Positions 29,656-37,978 of a DNA stretch of 64,000 nt are shown piece by piece. Each line of letters opens with the position of its first letter. The first letter of the stretch is position 1. Origin of the DNA: Actinomadura latina NBRC 106108. Its GTDB lineage: Bacteria > Actinomycetota > Actinomycetes > Streptosporangiales > Streptosporangiaceae. Under the pieces are notes generated by a model, which searched no databases, was not told the DNA's origin, and was given only the letters and a program-made list of their open reading frames with translations. Where the stretch lies: contig NZ_BCQS01000009.1 in the NCBI RefSeq assembly GCF_001552195.1, forward strand, positions 62,001-126,000, read 5' to 3'. The position numbers were made by a program, and so were the translations under genes.

Positions 29656-30918
29656 CTATCCGGCGGGAACCCATGCGGACGCGGCGACATGGACGCGGCA
29701 CGTCCCGTCCTCGTCGCGCTTGGTCGCCGCCTCCAGTAGACCCTTGCCGTCCCCTACCGTGAGCAGCGATGAACTGTAATTGCTGCAGACGATGTCGTCG
29801 TGCTCCGGATGCGCTGGGAACGGGACACGGACCGGTGCGGGCACCTCGCTCCAGACCCCGTCACCGTTCGCCGGGCCGGCGAAGAGCGTCGCGCCGCTCG
29901 CCGTCCGCACCAGCTTCCCCCTCGCGTCGCGGACGACGCCGCCGACCAGCAGCACCGTCCCCTGCGGTCCGCCGCCGGGAACCCAGGTGAGGGTGGGCGC
30001 GTGGTAGAGGTTCCGGCCGTCGGCGGTGCGCGCGCCGGTGCCGCGCCCGCCAGGGTCGCCCCACGTCCAGCCGTCGGCCGACCGGCGGTAGTACACCTTG
30101 CAGGACGCCGACGCGCCGCACACCTCGTACACCATGAGGTAGGAGCCGTCAGGCAGCCGCCGCACCACCGGCATGCCCGGCCGGTCGTGCCGCCCCGGGG
30201 CGACGATCACCGTGCCGGGTCCCCAGGTCGCACCGCCGTCCGGCGACGCCGCCTCCACGATGACCTGGTCGTGGCCGGGCCGGGTCTCGTCGGAGTAGTA
30301 GCAGACCAGCCGCCCCTGCCCGTCGACGGCCAGCTCGGGCTCCCACAGGCCCTCGTCCCATGCGGTGTCCTCCGCGCCGATGTCGCAGCTCGACAGATAG
30401 GACCAGTGCCGGCCGCCGTCCGTGCTGCGCCATACGCGCAGCTCCGGGCGCCGCTTCGGCGCGCGGTTCTTCATGCCGGCCGTCCCCGCCCACAGCAGCG
30501 TCCCGGCGGGCTGGCCGCCGATCCGCCGGGGGAGCTCGAGCAGGCTCCCGCAGCAGGCTCCTCGTCCCTTGGCAGCGGCCGGATCGAGGATCTCCGACAG
30601 CGTCCGGAACGTGCGGCCCCCGTCGGTGCTCTCGTAGAACCGGGCCATGTCGGTGACGCCGTCGCCCGTGGCGGACGAGACGGCGAGGATGATCCGCCCG
30701 TCCCGCAGCCGGACGAGCCGCGGGTACATCGCCTGACGATCGTCCACCAGCCGCTCGCCGAATGGTGCGAAGGTTTCCGGGACCTTCTTATCCGCCTGCT
30801 GGCCCCCGGCCCGGTCCTTCTCCGTGGCCGCATTCGCGGCGCAGCCGCTCAACGCGAGGACGGCTACGAGCAGCGCGCACGCCAGTGGCCGTCCGGTCAG
30901 CGACACGCGGCTCCTCAC
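29656..30918 (-). CDS. BNR-repeat lipoprotein (sialidase-fold)
   Basis: 420 residues. Lipoprotein signal (LACALLVAVLALSGC), then a six-bladed propeller pattern: YESTDGGRTFRTL, WRSTDGGRHWSYL, ASPDGGATWGPG and RRSADGWTWGDP are Asp boxes, with ELAVDGQGRLVCYYSDE between them. The combination resembles exo-sialidase-fold proteins, but the conserved arginine triad is not evident, so hydrolase activity is uncertain. It converges on the sulfatase gene with a 7-base gap; together with the propeller at 15255-18335 it brackets the glycan cluster, suggesting glycan binding or processing. Confidence 0.87.
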   Translation of the reverse strand: MRSRVSLTGRPLACALLVAVLALSGCAANAATEKDRAGGQQADKKVPETFAPFGERLVDDRQAMYPRLVRLRDGRIILAVSSATGDGVTDMARFYESTDGGRTFRTLSEILDPAAAKGRGACCGSLLELPRRIGGQPAGTLLWAGTAGMKNRAPKRRPELRVWRSTDGGRHWSYLSSCDIGAEDTAWDEGLWEPELAVDGQGRLVCYYSDETRPGHDQVIVEAASPDGGATWGPGTVIVAPGRHDRPGMPVVRRLPDGSYLMVYEVCGASASCKVYYRRSADGWTWGDPGGRGTGARTADGRNLYHAPTLTWVPGGGPQGTVLLVGGVVRDARGKLVRTASGATLFAGPANGDGVWSEVPAPVRVPFPAHPEHDDIVCSNYSSSLLTVGDGKGLLEAATKRDEDGTCRVHVAASAWVPAG

Positions 30919-31259
30919 CTCCGGCCGACGACTGGGACACCACCGGACATTAACGCAGTCATGGATCAGCGACCCGCCCCCCCCAGAGCGCCCCGTTCAC
31001 CGGCGGGCCGCCGGGTGGGTCGGCGTGGCCGGGTGTGGTCACGATGAGTGGTGGGGGCTGTCTGATCTTGTCGCAGGTGGGCGCAGTGTCCGAAATGTCG
31101 GAGGTAGCCGGTCTTCGGGGGAACTGTTCTGTTGAACGAGGCGCGACGAGGCCGGAAGGTCTTTACCCTGGGTTCTGCAGGTAACCGACCGTAGGAAACC
31201 GAACCCGGCAACCCCGAGGCGTTCCCTCCATATCCCGCGACTCCCAGGGGTCTCTCGAC
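30919..31259. promoter_or_regulatory. 341-base divergent intergenic region
   Basis: Separates the minus-strand BNR lipoprotein from the plus-strand membrane protein, so it must hold both promoters. TTGAAC at about 31133 is a possible -35 element for the rightward gene but no good -10 follows at 17 bases. No protein-coding frame with a ribosome site or matched codon use is seen, nor a clear repeat. Confidence 0.35.
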
Positions 31260-33296
31260 GTGACGGACATGGCGAGCGGGTCCGCGATGGCGCGGCTCAC
31301 ACAGGCCGACCGCGTCCATGTGGGCTGGCGCTACGCGCAGGTGCACCCCGATCCCGGGCCGCCCCCGGCCCCGCCTGAGCAGCCCGAACGGGCGCCGCTG
31401 CCGACCCCGGCGCGGCGGCCCGGCGAGCACATGGCCGGACGGCCGCTGCGGATCATGGTCGGCGGCACCGTCGCGTTCATCCTCCTGTTCCTGGTGTGCG
31501 GCCTGCTGGGCATCATCCCGTGGGCGTTCGTCGGCGTGGCGTTGCTCGCGTTCCTCCTCATCCTCGGCATCACGGGCGGCGGGCTGTGGCGGGACGAGCG
31601 GGGCGTCCGGGAACGGCTCGCGCAGGAGCGCGACGAGGAGGAGCGCCGCCGGGCCGCGCGGGAACGGGAACGCGAGGCGGCCGAGCGGGCCTACGCGAAG
31701 GCGCGGGCCGAGTGGGAGCGCCGGCAGGCCGCGTACGAGAGCCAGCGCGAGTGGTATCCGGTCGCCGTGCCGCCCGGAGTCGACCGGGTGGACGTCGTGG
31801 GCGGCACGCTGGCGGGATGGTCCGCGGCCGTCACGACCATGGGAGCGGCGCGGCTCGCGGTGGGCGCGCGGCTCACCGTCATCGACCTGTCCGAGGGCGC
31901 GGTCGCCCATGACCTGCTCCGGCTCGCCGCCGACCGGGGCGACGACCCCCTCGTGTGGGTGCTGCCGGCCGACCTGCCCCGGCTGGACGTCACGCGGGGC
32001 CTGAACCCCGAAGCGCTCGCGGACGTGCTCTCGCTGGTCGTCAGCGCGGGCGAGGAGGAGGGCGGCACCCGGGACCTGTCGTTCGACAACTCGATCCTGG
32101 AGCGGCTCATCGACGTGCTCGGGCCGGACGCGACGATCCCGCGCATCACGGCGGCGCTGCGCGTCCTCGCCCAGGTCGGCGACCCGCGCGACGACCTCCG
32201 CAAGGGCCTGCTCACCGACGAGCAACTCGAACGCATCGCCACGCTGTTCGGGCGGGACGCCACCGACCGGATCGTCGTCCGGCGGGCGTGGGCGCTGGAG
32301 GCGCAGCTCCGCAAGCTGGAGAAGCTTGCGACCGAGCCCGTCCGCCTGCCGCCGTCCAGGCTCCACGTCGTGTCCATGGACCGACGGGCGGGCGTCCTCA
32401 CCAACCGCATCCTCGGCACGTACGTCACGACCGCGCTCACCCACCGCATCCGCGAGGCCCCTCCTGGCGGACGCTGGGACCACACGCTCTTCCTCTGCGG
32501 TGCGGAGAAGCTGCGCGGGGACGTCCTCGACCGCCTCATCGACGCCTGCGAGGCGACCGGGACCGGCCTCGTCCTGATGTACCGGTCGATCCCGAACCAC
32601 GTACGGGAACGCCTCGGCCGCCGCGGGCACGCCGCCGTCGGTTTCATGCGGCTCGGCAACCCCGAGGACGCCCGCGTCGCCGCCGAGCACATCGGCGCCG
32701 GGCAGCCGCTCCTCGTCGCCGAGATCACCGACGCGGCGGGGGAGACCCTCTTCGACGTCGCGGGGGAGAGCTACGCCAGCACGGTCGCGTTCGCGCGCCC
32801 GCGCGGCGACGGCCTCACCGACCCGGTCTGGTCGCCGCTGCCCGCGCCCGCCGCCGACGACTCCGTCCTGGTGGAGGGCATCAGCTCCGCGACCGCGTGG
32901 GGCCGGACGGTCGCCGACCGCCGCACCGACAAGCAGCGGTTCCGGGAACTGCTCATCGAGCCGCCGCAGCTGCAGGAGCTCCCGCCGACCGCGATGGTGT
33001 TCACGCACTCGGGCGCCACCGGCCGCCGCACCCTTCTCGTGGACGCCAACCCCGGCATCATCACCCTGCCGACCGCGCACTCGATGGAGATCCAGGAGAC
33101 GCCGGATGAGCAGCCGGAGCCGCTCGTCCAGCCGGAAGATGACGCGGGAGAGAGCCCCCAGACGGAACCGCCGGACGTCCCCGCACCGCGCCGCGCCCGG
33201 CACGCTCTGCCGCGTGGCGCGTCACGCCCGGTGCGGATCGTCCCGCCACTGAAGCCCAATGGCAGGCACAAGGCCGATCCGCCGTCCTCGCCCTGA
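31260..33296 (+). CDS. Membrane protein with degenerate HerA/TraG-type ATPase domain
   Basis: 678 residues. A Pro-rich N-terminus, two membrane helices at about 65-110 (IMVGGTVAFILLFLVCGLLG and the next), a charged coiled coil (about 115-160, ERLAQERDEEERRRAARERE) and a large cytoplasmic domain. That domain begins with a P-loop-like GGTLAGWSAAV in which the invariant lysine is tryptophan (G181, G186, W187, S188), and the Walker B position reads HTLFLCGAEKL (E416) instead of a hydrophobic stretch with Asp/Glu. The spacing and the following LIDACEATGTGLVLMYRS recall TraG/VirD4/HerA coupling ATPases. It probably binds or scaffolds rather than hydrolyses ATP. No partner is obvious next to it. The GTG start is weakly supported. 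Confidence 0.7.
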   Translation: MTDMASGSAMARLTQADRVHVGWRYAQVHPDPGPPPAPPEQPERAPLPTPARRPGEHMAGRPLRIMVGGTVAFILLFLVCGLLGIIPWAFVGVALLAFLLILGITGGGLWRDERGVRERLAQERDEEERRRAAREREREAAERAYAKARAEWERRQAAYESQREWYPVAVPPGVDRVDVVGGTLAGWSAAVTTMGAARLAVGARLTVIDLSEGAVAHDLLRLAADRGDDPLVWVLPADLPRLDVTRGLNPEALADVLSLVVSAGEEEGGTRDLSFDNSILERLIDVLGPDATIPRITAALRVLAQVGDPRDDLRKGLLTDEQLERIATLFGRDATDRIVVRRAWALEAQLRKLEKLATEPVRLPPSRLHVVSMDRRAGVLTNRILGTYVTTALTHRIREAPPGGRWDHTLFLCGAEKLRGDVLDRLIDACEATGTGLVLMYRSIPNHVRERLGRRGHAAVGFMRLGNPEDARVAAEHIGAGQPLLVAEITDAAGETLFDVAGESYASTVAFARPRGDGLTDPVWSPLPAPAADDSVLVEGISSATAWGRTVADRRTDKQRFRELLIEPPQLQELPPTAMVFTHSGATGRRTLLVDANPGIITLPTAHSMEIQETPDEQPEPLVQPEDDAGESPQTEPPDVPAPRRARHALPRGASRPVRIVPPLKPNGRHKADPPSSP

Positions 33297-33536
33297 TAAT
33301 CGTCCCCGTACTCCTTGGTTTATGTCGCGTCAAGTGTGTCTTATCTGGCCATGGGGATACGGGCGGTTGTGGCCACTGGACGCTCTTGAAAAGCCTGATC
33401 TGATCGGCTAAAGCGACGCGGCTATTCGACCAAAAGATGGCCGCTCTGGAAGCATCGAGTCGCCCAGTGTCACGTACCTGGGTATGGGGATTAGAAGACG
33501 ACGCCCGGCTCGGTGGTAGCGGTTTACCGAGTTCGC

Positions 33537-33552
33537 TGTGATCTAGATCACT
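33537..33552 (+). promoter_or_regulatory. CRP-like operator
   Basis: TGTGATCTAGATCACT fits TGTGA-N6-TCACA in nine of its ten defined positions and contains a 14-bp perfect palindrome. This is the consensus of CRP/FNR-family regulators, including actinobacterial Crp. It is 91 bases before the LamG gene start. Confidence 0.6.
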
Positions 33553-33601
33553 CGGTATGCATTGATCTTGCCCCTTCCACAGAGTTGATCAGCGGGTTAC
33601 C

Positions 33602-33616
33602 TTAAGGCCGCCTTAA
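33602..33616 (+). promoter_or_regulatory. Inverted repeat before the LamG gene
   Basis: TTAAGG-CCG-CCTTAA, 6-bp arms around three bases, 27 bases before the start codon. It could be an operator or part of the leader structure. Confidence 0.35.
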
Positions 33617-33642
33617 CATCCCTTTATGCCTTTGGGGTCCAT

Positions 33643-36600
33643 ATGGGTCGTCGTGCGGCATCTCGTGGTAAGCCGGCTGTGGTTCGGTTGTCGTGGCGGC
33701 GTCCGGCGTGGACGGCCCGTCTTGCGGTGCTGGCAATGGTCGCGGGATTGGTGCAAGTACCGGCGGTAGCCGCCTTACCACAAGCGGTCGCGCGCGCCGA
33801 TGAACCCAAGGCCGAGCCGAAGACGGCGGCGACTGAGCAGCAGGCCGTCGCGGCGGCGCGCAAGTCCGGGGATCCGGTGGAGATCACCTCGCGGCGTGGG
33901 GAGACCCGCACGGTGCGGGCGCTGCCCAACGGCCGGATCGAGGTCGAGCAGCACATCCAGCCGATCCGCACCCGGCAGGGCGGCAGGTGGGTCGATATCG
34001 ATACCGGGTTGCATCGTTCCGGCGGGGCGGTGGTGCCGGCCGCGACGACGGTGGGGCTGAAGTTCTCCGGTGGCGGGGACGGCCCGATGGTGCGGATGAC
34101 CCGGGCCGGGCACAAGCTGGCGCTGTCGTGGCCGCAGCCGCTGCCCGAGCCGACCCTGGACGGTGACACCGCGGTGTATGCGGGGGTGGCGGGCCCGGAC
34201 GTGGATCTGCGGCTGCGGGCCCGGTCGGACGGGTTCGCGCACGTCCTGGTGGTCAAGACCGCACAGGCGGCCAAGGATCCGCGCGTGGCCAAGTTGGCGT
34301 TGGCGCTGTCGACCAGCGATCTCGCCATTCGCCAGGAGCAGGGCGGTGTGCTGACCGCCTCCGCTACCGGGTCGGGCGCCGGGGTATTCGAGGCACCGGC
34401 CCCGCGCATGTGGGACTCCTCCCACACCCGGCCGGCGCAAGCCCACGCCCGTGCCGCCGACCCGGAGACCGATCCGGCCAAGGGCCCGGCTGAGGGTGCC
34501 AAGACGGCGCGGCTGGCGGTGGCGGTGGGGAAGGGGAAACTCACTCTGACCCCCGATCAGGGGTTGCTGACCGCGCCGGACACCGAGTTCCCGGTGTACA
34601 TCGACCCGGTATGGACGACCAGCAAGGCGACCAGCTGGGGAATGGTGTCCTCGGGCTGGCCGAGCGAGTCGTATTACAAGTTCGACGGCAAGTCGACCGA
34701 GGGCGTGGGCCGCTGCGAGGTGGCCAAGGACCCCAACTGTGTGAAGGACCAGACCAAGCGGCTGTTCTTCAGGATGCCGCTGCCGTCGATCAAGGGCCGC
34801 TACATCCAGGACGTGGAGTTCATCGCGTACGAGACCAGTGCCTACAACTGCAGCAATCCCACCTCGGTGCAGTTGTGGCGGACCTCGACGCTGCAATCGT
34901 ATGCGACGTGGAACAACACCAACTCATCGTCGGTGTGGAAGGAGCAGTTGACCTCGCGGGATGTGGCGTACTGCTCCAAGACGCCGGTGGAGTTCGGCGG
35001 GTCCACGCTGCGGGCGCACGTGCAGGACGCCGTCAACAAGGGCTACGGCACGATCACGTTCGGGTTGAAGGCCCACAGCGAATCGACGATGGACTGGTGG
35101 AAGCGGTTCGCCGACGACGCCTATCTGAAGGTGCAGTACAACAACCCGCCGTTGCAGCCCGTCACCGACTCGATGTACGCCAACCCGGGCACCAAGTGCC
35201 TGCCGTCGGGGCAGGCTAAGACGGTCAACGACATCTCCACCGTGTACGCCTATCTGAAGGACCCCGACGACGAGGACAAGAACAAGGTGCAGGGCCAGTT
35301 CACCCTGCACTGGGCCAACAACGCTGACGGTTCGGACTGGGGCCCCAAGTGGACCTCCTCGCTGACCCCGGCCAAGACCACGGGCAGCAGGTTCTCGGTC
35401 ACGTTGCCGTCCACCATCCCGCAGAAGACCAAGATCGGCTGGGGTGTGCGGGCCTGGGACGGCGAGCAGTGGGGCCCCTGGTCCTACGCCGGCGCCCAGA
35501 CCGGCTGCTACTTCTACTACGACCCCGCCGTACCCGGTGAGCCGACCATCACCTCCAGCGAGTATCCGAACGACGACACCTGGCACGGCGGCGTGGGAGA
35601 GGGCGGTCTGTTCCACATCTCCGACTCCGAAGGTGTCGCGAACCGGTACGAGGTCACGCTGAACGGTGCACATGCGGCCACCGTCAATACCACCAATGGC
35701 GCCGAACAGATCGTGGCGCTCGCCCCGACCCGCTCCGGCCCCAACATCATGGAGGTGCAGGCATTCGCGCCTTCGGGCCAGAACGGTGCCAGCATCTCCT
35801 ATGAGTTCCGCGCCAATGCGGGCGCCGACCCGGTCGCGCGGTTCGACATGAACGAAGGAGCCGGATCGACCGAGGTGACCGCGACGGGGCCGGGACGGGC
35901 CGCATGGCTGCGCGGAAGCGCCGCACTTGGCGGAGTCGGCAAGAACGGCACCGCGCTGGCCATGGACGGCGTGTACGGGTTCGCCGAGAGTGGCATGTCG
36001 GTGGTCGACAGCACCGAAAGCTTCACGGCATCGGCATGGGTCAACCCTGATCGCCTGCAGGTCGGTGACGTCCTGGCCCAGCTCGGGACCTTCCAAGCCG
36101 GTTTCATCCTGGGCATGGAGGCCGACGGTAAGCCGGTGTTCAAGAAGGCCGCCACCGACACCAATGACGGCGGCGGCGCCTGGCAGGTGGCGATCGATGA
36201 CGCGCCGCTTCCCACCGGTACCTGGAGCCATCTGATCGGCGTGTACGACAAGAGCGCGGCGCAGATGCGGCTGTATGTGAACGGGCAGCTGCAGGCGACG
36301 GTGAACGGTGTGACGCCGCTGGCATCCGGGGGCGCGTTCCAGATCGGCCGGAGCTTCTACAATCACGGATTCCTGCACTACTGGCCGGGCGCGATCGACG
36401 ACGTCCAGGTGTTCTCGTCACCGCTGTCGGACGCGCAGGCCGGCGACTTGGCGGCAGGAACCACGCCCTCCGGGGGAGACCTCGTCGCGCACTGGACGAT
36501 GGACGAACCGCAGGGCGAGCCCCGCGTCTACAGCCCGGTCGATCCGTTGAAGGCGACCCTGTACGGCGGGGCGACATTGGGAACTGAGGGCCCATCCGGA

Positions 36601-37854
36601 AACGCGCTGCAGTTGAACAGCGGAGCGCAGGGCTACGCCGAGACCGACCGTCCCGCAATCAACACGCTGCGCAGTTTCGCGGTGTCGGCGTGGGTGAAGG
36701 TGGACGCGACCGCCCCGGGCAATGACTTCACGGCCCTTTCGGCCGAGGGAGACTACAACAGCGCCTTCTACCTGAAGTACGTCAAGGACACGCAGAAGTG
36801 GGTGTTCGCCCGAGCGGCCCACGATGAGGATCGGGCCGGCTGGTTCCAGGCGACCTCCGCCAAACCGGCGCAGTCCGGTGCCTGGACCCATCTGGTCGGC
36901 GTCTGGGACGCACGGACCAAACAACTGCGGATCTTCGTCAACGGTGAACAAGGGAACGACAGTCCCGAAGTGACCGGGAACTGGCAGGCCACGGGCGGCC
37001 TTCAGATCGGACGCGCTAAGTACCGCGGCGTCCAGGTCGATTACTGGCCTGGCCAGATCGACGAGGTACGCGTCTACGACCGCGTTCTCGGCGACACGGA
37101 GGCCGAGGAGATGGTCGCCCAGCATCCCGTCCTCAAAGCCCGCTGGATCTTGAATGAAAACGGTTCGGCCGACGACGCGTCGGGAGTCGAAGGCGCGGGA
37201 CCCGCGCTGGTGTTCCACAATGGTGCGGCGATTGACCCAACGGCGGGATTCAAAGACTGGGGATCGGCGGCCGGGTTGAAGCTGGATCCGGTGCAGAAGG
37301 CGTTTGCCGAGACCGCGTCTCCGGTGGTGGACACCGCGGAGAGCTTCACCATCACCGGATGGGTCCGCAACGATGGACGGCCGCAGCAGCCGGCCACCGT
37401 GTTCTCCCAACCCGGCGCCGATACCAACGCATTCGCGCTGCGGTATGTGCCGGGTGCGGATCCCGAGGAGCAGGGCGGCTGGCAGGTCGTGATGCACAAC
37501 TCCGACGACGCGGCCGCCCCGGCGTTGACGGCGGCGCATTCGGGGTTCACCGCGCAGGACTGGTCACACGTGGCGGTGGTCTACGACGCCCTGCGCGACA
37601 AGGTCAGCCTGTACGTCGACGGGCAACTGGAGCAGACCGCCGAAAGCGTCTCCCAAGAAGACCAGGTCACGTCCTTCGAAGCGATCGGCAATGGCGGCCT
37701 GCAGGTGGGCCGCACCAAGTTCGGCGCGACCGACGGCACCGAGTTCTGGACCGATGCGGTCGATGACCTGTGGGCCTACCAGGGGGCGCTGACCACCGAA
37801 CAGGTCCAGATGCTGGCCGGCGGCGTCGAGTTGCCCACCGAGGACGGCCCCTGA
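33643..37854 (+). CDS. Secreted LamG-domain protein of the RHS toxin module
   Basis: 1403 residues. Signal peptide with a long basic N-region (about 1-47), then a region with a DNRLRE-like domain (about 320-505, beginning FPVYIDPVWTTSKATSWG), a fibronectin-like part (about 515-725) and three LamG/concanavalin-like domains starting near residues 732, 948 and 1165, each with an 'A-W-x-M-N/D-E' start and a 'SFT-SAWV' strand. Such proteins commonly precede RHS/YD-repeat toxins in actinomycetes and may bind glycans at the surface. It contains no enzymatic motif that I can see. It is followed by a hairpin and the RHS gene. Confidence 0.88.
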   Translation: MGRRAASRGKPAVVRLSWRRPAWTARLAVLAMVAGLVQVPAVAALPQAVARADEPKAEPKTAATEQQAVAAARKSGDPVEITSRRGETRTVRALPNGRIEVEQHIQPIRTRQGGRWVDIDTGLHRSGGAVVPAATTVGLKFSGGGDGPMVRMTRAGHKLALSWPQPLPEPTLDGDTAVYAGVAGPDVDLRLRARSDGFAHVLVVKTAQAAKDPRVAKLALALSTSDLAIRQEQGGVLTASATGSGAGVFEAPAPRMWDSSHTRPAQAHARAADPETDPAKGPAEGAKTARLAVAVGKGKLTLTPDQGLLTAPDTEFPVYIDPVWTTSKATSWGMVSSGWPSESYYKFDGKSTEGVGRCEVAKDPNCVKDQTKRLFFRMPLPSIKGRYIQDVEFIAYETSAYNCSNPTSVQLWRTSTLQSYATWNNTNSSSVWKEQLTSRDVAYCSKTPVEFGGSTLRAHVQDAVNKGYGTITFGLKAHSESTMDWWKRFADDAYLKVQYNNPPLQPVTDSMYANPGTKCLPSGQAKTVNDISTVYAYLKDPDDEDKNKVQGQFTLHWANNADGSDWGPKWTSSLTPAKTTGSRFSVTLPSTIPQKTKIGWGVRAWDGEQWGPWSYAGAQTGCYFYYDPAVPGEPTITSSEYPNDDTWHGGVGEGGLFHISDSEGVANRYEVTLNGAHAATVNTTNGAEQIVALAPTRSGPNIMEVQAFAPSGQNGASISYEFRANAGADPVARFDMNEGAGSTEVTATGPGRAAWLRGSAALGGVGKNGTALAMDGVYGFAESGMSVVDSTESFTASAWVNPDRLQVGDVLAQLGTFQAGFILGMEADGKPVFKKAATDTNDGGGAWQVAIDDAPLPTGTWSHLIGVYDKSAAQMRLYVNGQLQATVNGVTPLASGGAFQIGRSFYNHGFLHYWPGAIDDVQVFSSPLSDAQAGDLAAGTTPSGGDLVAHWTMDEPQGEPRVYSPVDPLKATLYGGATLGTEGPSGNALQLNSGAQGYAETDRPAINTLRSFAVSAWVKVDATAPGNDFTALSAEGDYNSAFYLKYVKDTQKWVFARAAHDEDRAGWFQATSAKPAQSGAWTHLVGVWDARTKQLRIFVNGEQGNDSPEVTGNWQATGGLQIGRAKYRGVQVDYWPGQIDEVRVYDRVLGDTEAEEMVAQHPVLKARWILNENGSADDASGVEGAGPALVFHNGAAIDPTAGFKDWGSAAGLKLDPVQKAFAETASPVVDTAESFTITGWVRNDGRPQQPATVFSQPGADTNAFALRYVPGADPEEQGGWQVVMHNSDDAAAPALTAAHSGFTAQDWSHVAVVYDALRDKVSLYVDGQLEQTAESVSQEDQVTSFEAIGNGGLQVGRTKFGATDGTEFWTDAVDDLWAYQGALTTEQVQMLAGGVELPTEDGP

Positions 37855-37859
37855 CAACC

Positions 37860-37902
37860 GTTCCGGTCCGCCGCTGCCCTGCGCGCAGCGGCGGACCAGA
37901 AC
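37860..37902 (+). terminator. Strong hairpin between LamG and RHS genes
   Basis: A 12-bp perfect stem (GGTCCGCCGCTG at 37865-37876, complement at 37886-37897) extended by GTTC/GAAC with one mismatch, nine-base loop, starting six bases after the LamG stop. Some T-rich sequence (TTTCTCTT) follows later. It could lower expression of the toxin relative to the LamG protein. Confidence 0.6.
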
Positions 37903-37978
37903 CGACCCCTTGCCGATTTCTCTTCAGCTGATCGTGTGACGCTCCCCGTCCCGGCGGGGTGTGGCGATGGAGGACGCC

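Larger units (their letters stand above)
33297..33642 (+). promoter_or_regulatory. 346-base AT-richer leader of the LamG/RHS module
   Basis: Clearly lower in GC than the coding DNA on both sides. It contains a CRP-like palindrome (33537-33552) and an inverted repeat (33602-33616). No coding frame. A promoter is expected downstream of or overlapping the palindrome; TTGATC at about 33585 is one candidate -35. Confidence 0.6.

Noticed and set aside
29769..31047. Long plus-strand frames opposite the BNR lipoprotein
   Set aside because: The minus-strand gene has a lipobox and Asp boxes; plus-strand frames are antisense shadows.
30966..33203. 745-residue open frame on the minus strand
   Set aside because: It lies fully opposite the membrane pseudo-ATPase gene and is Arg/Asp/His-rich with no domain; it is a GC-bias shadow.
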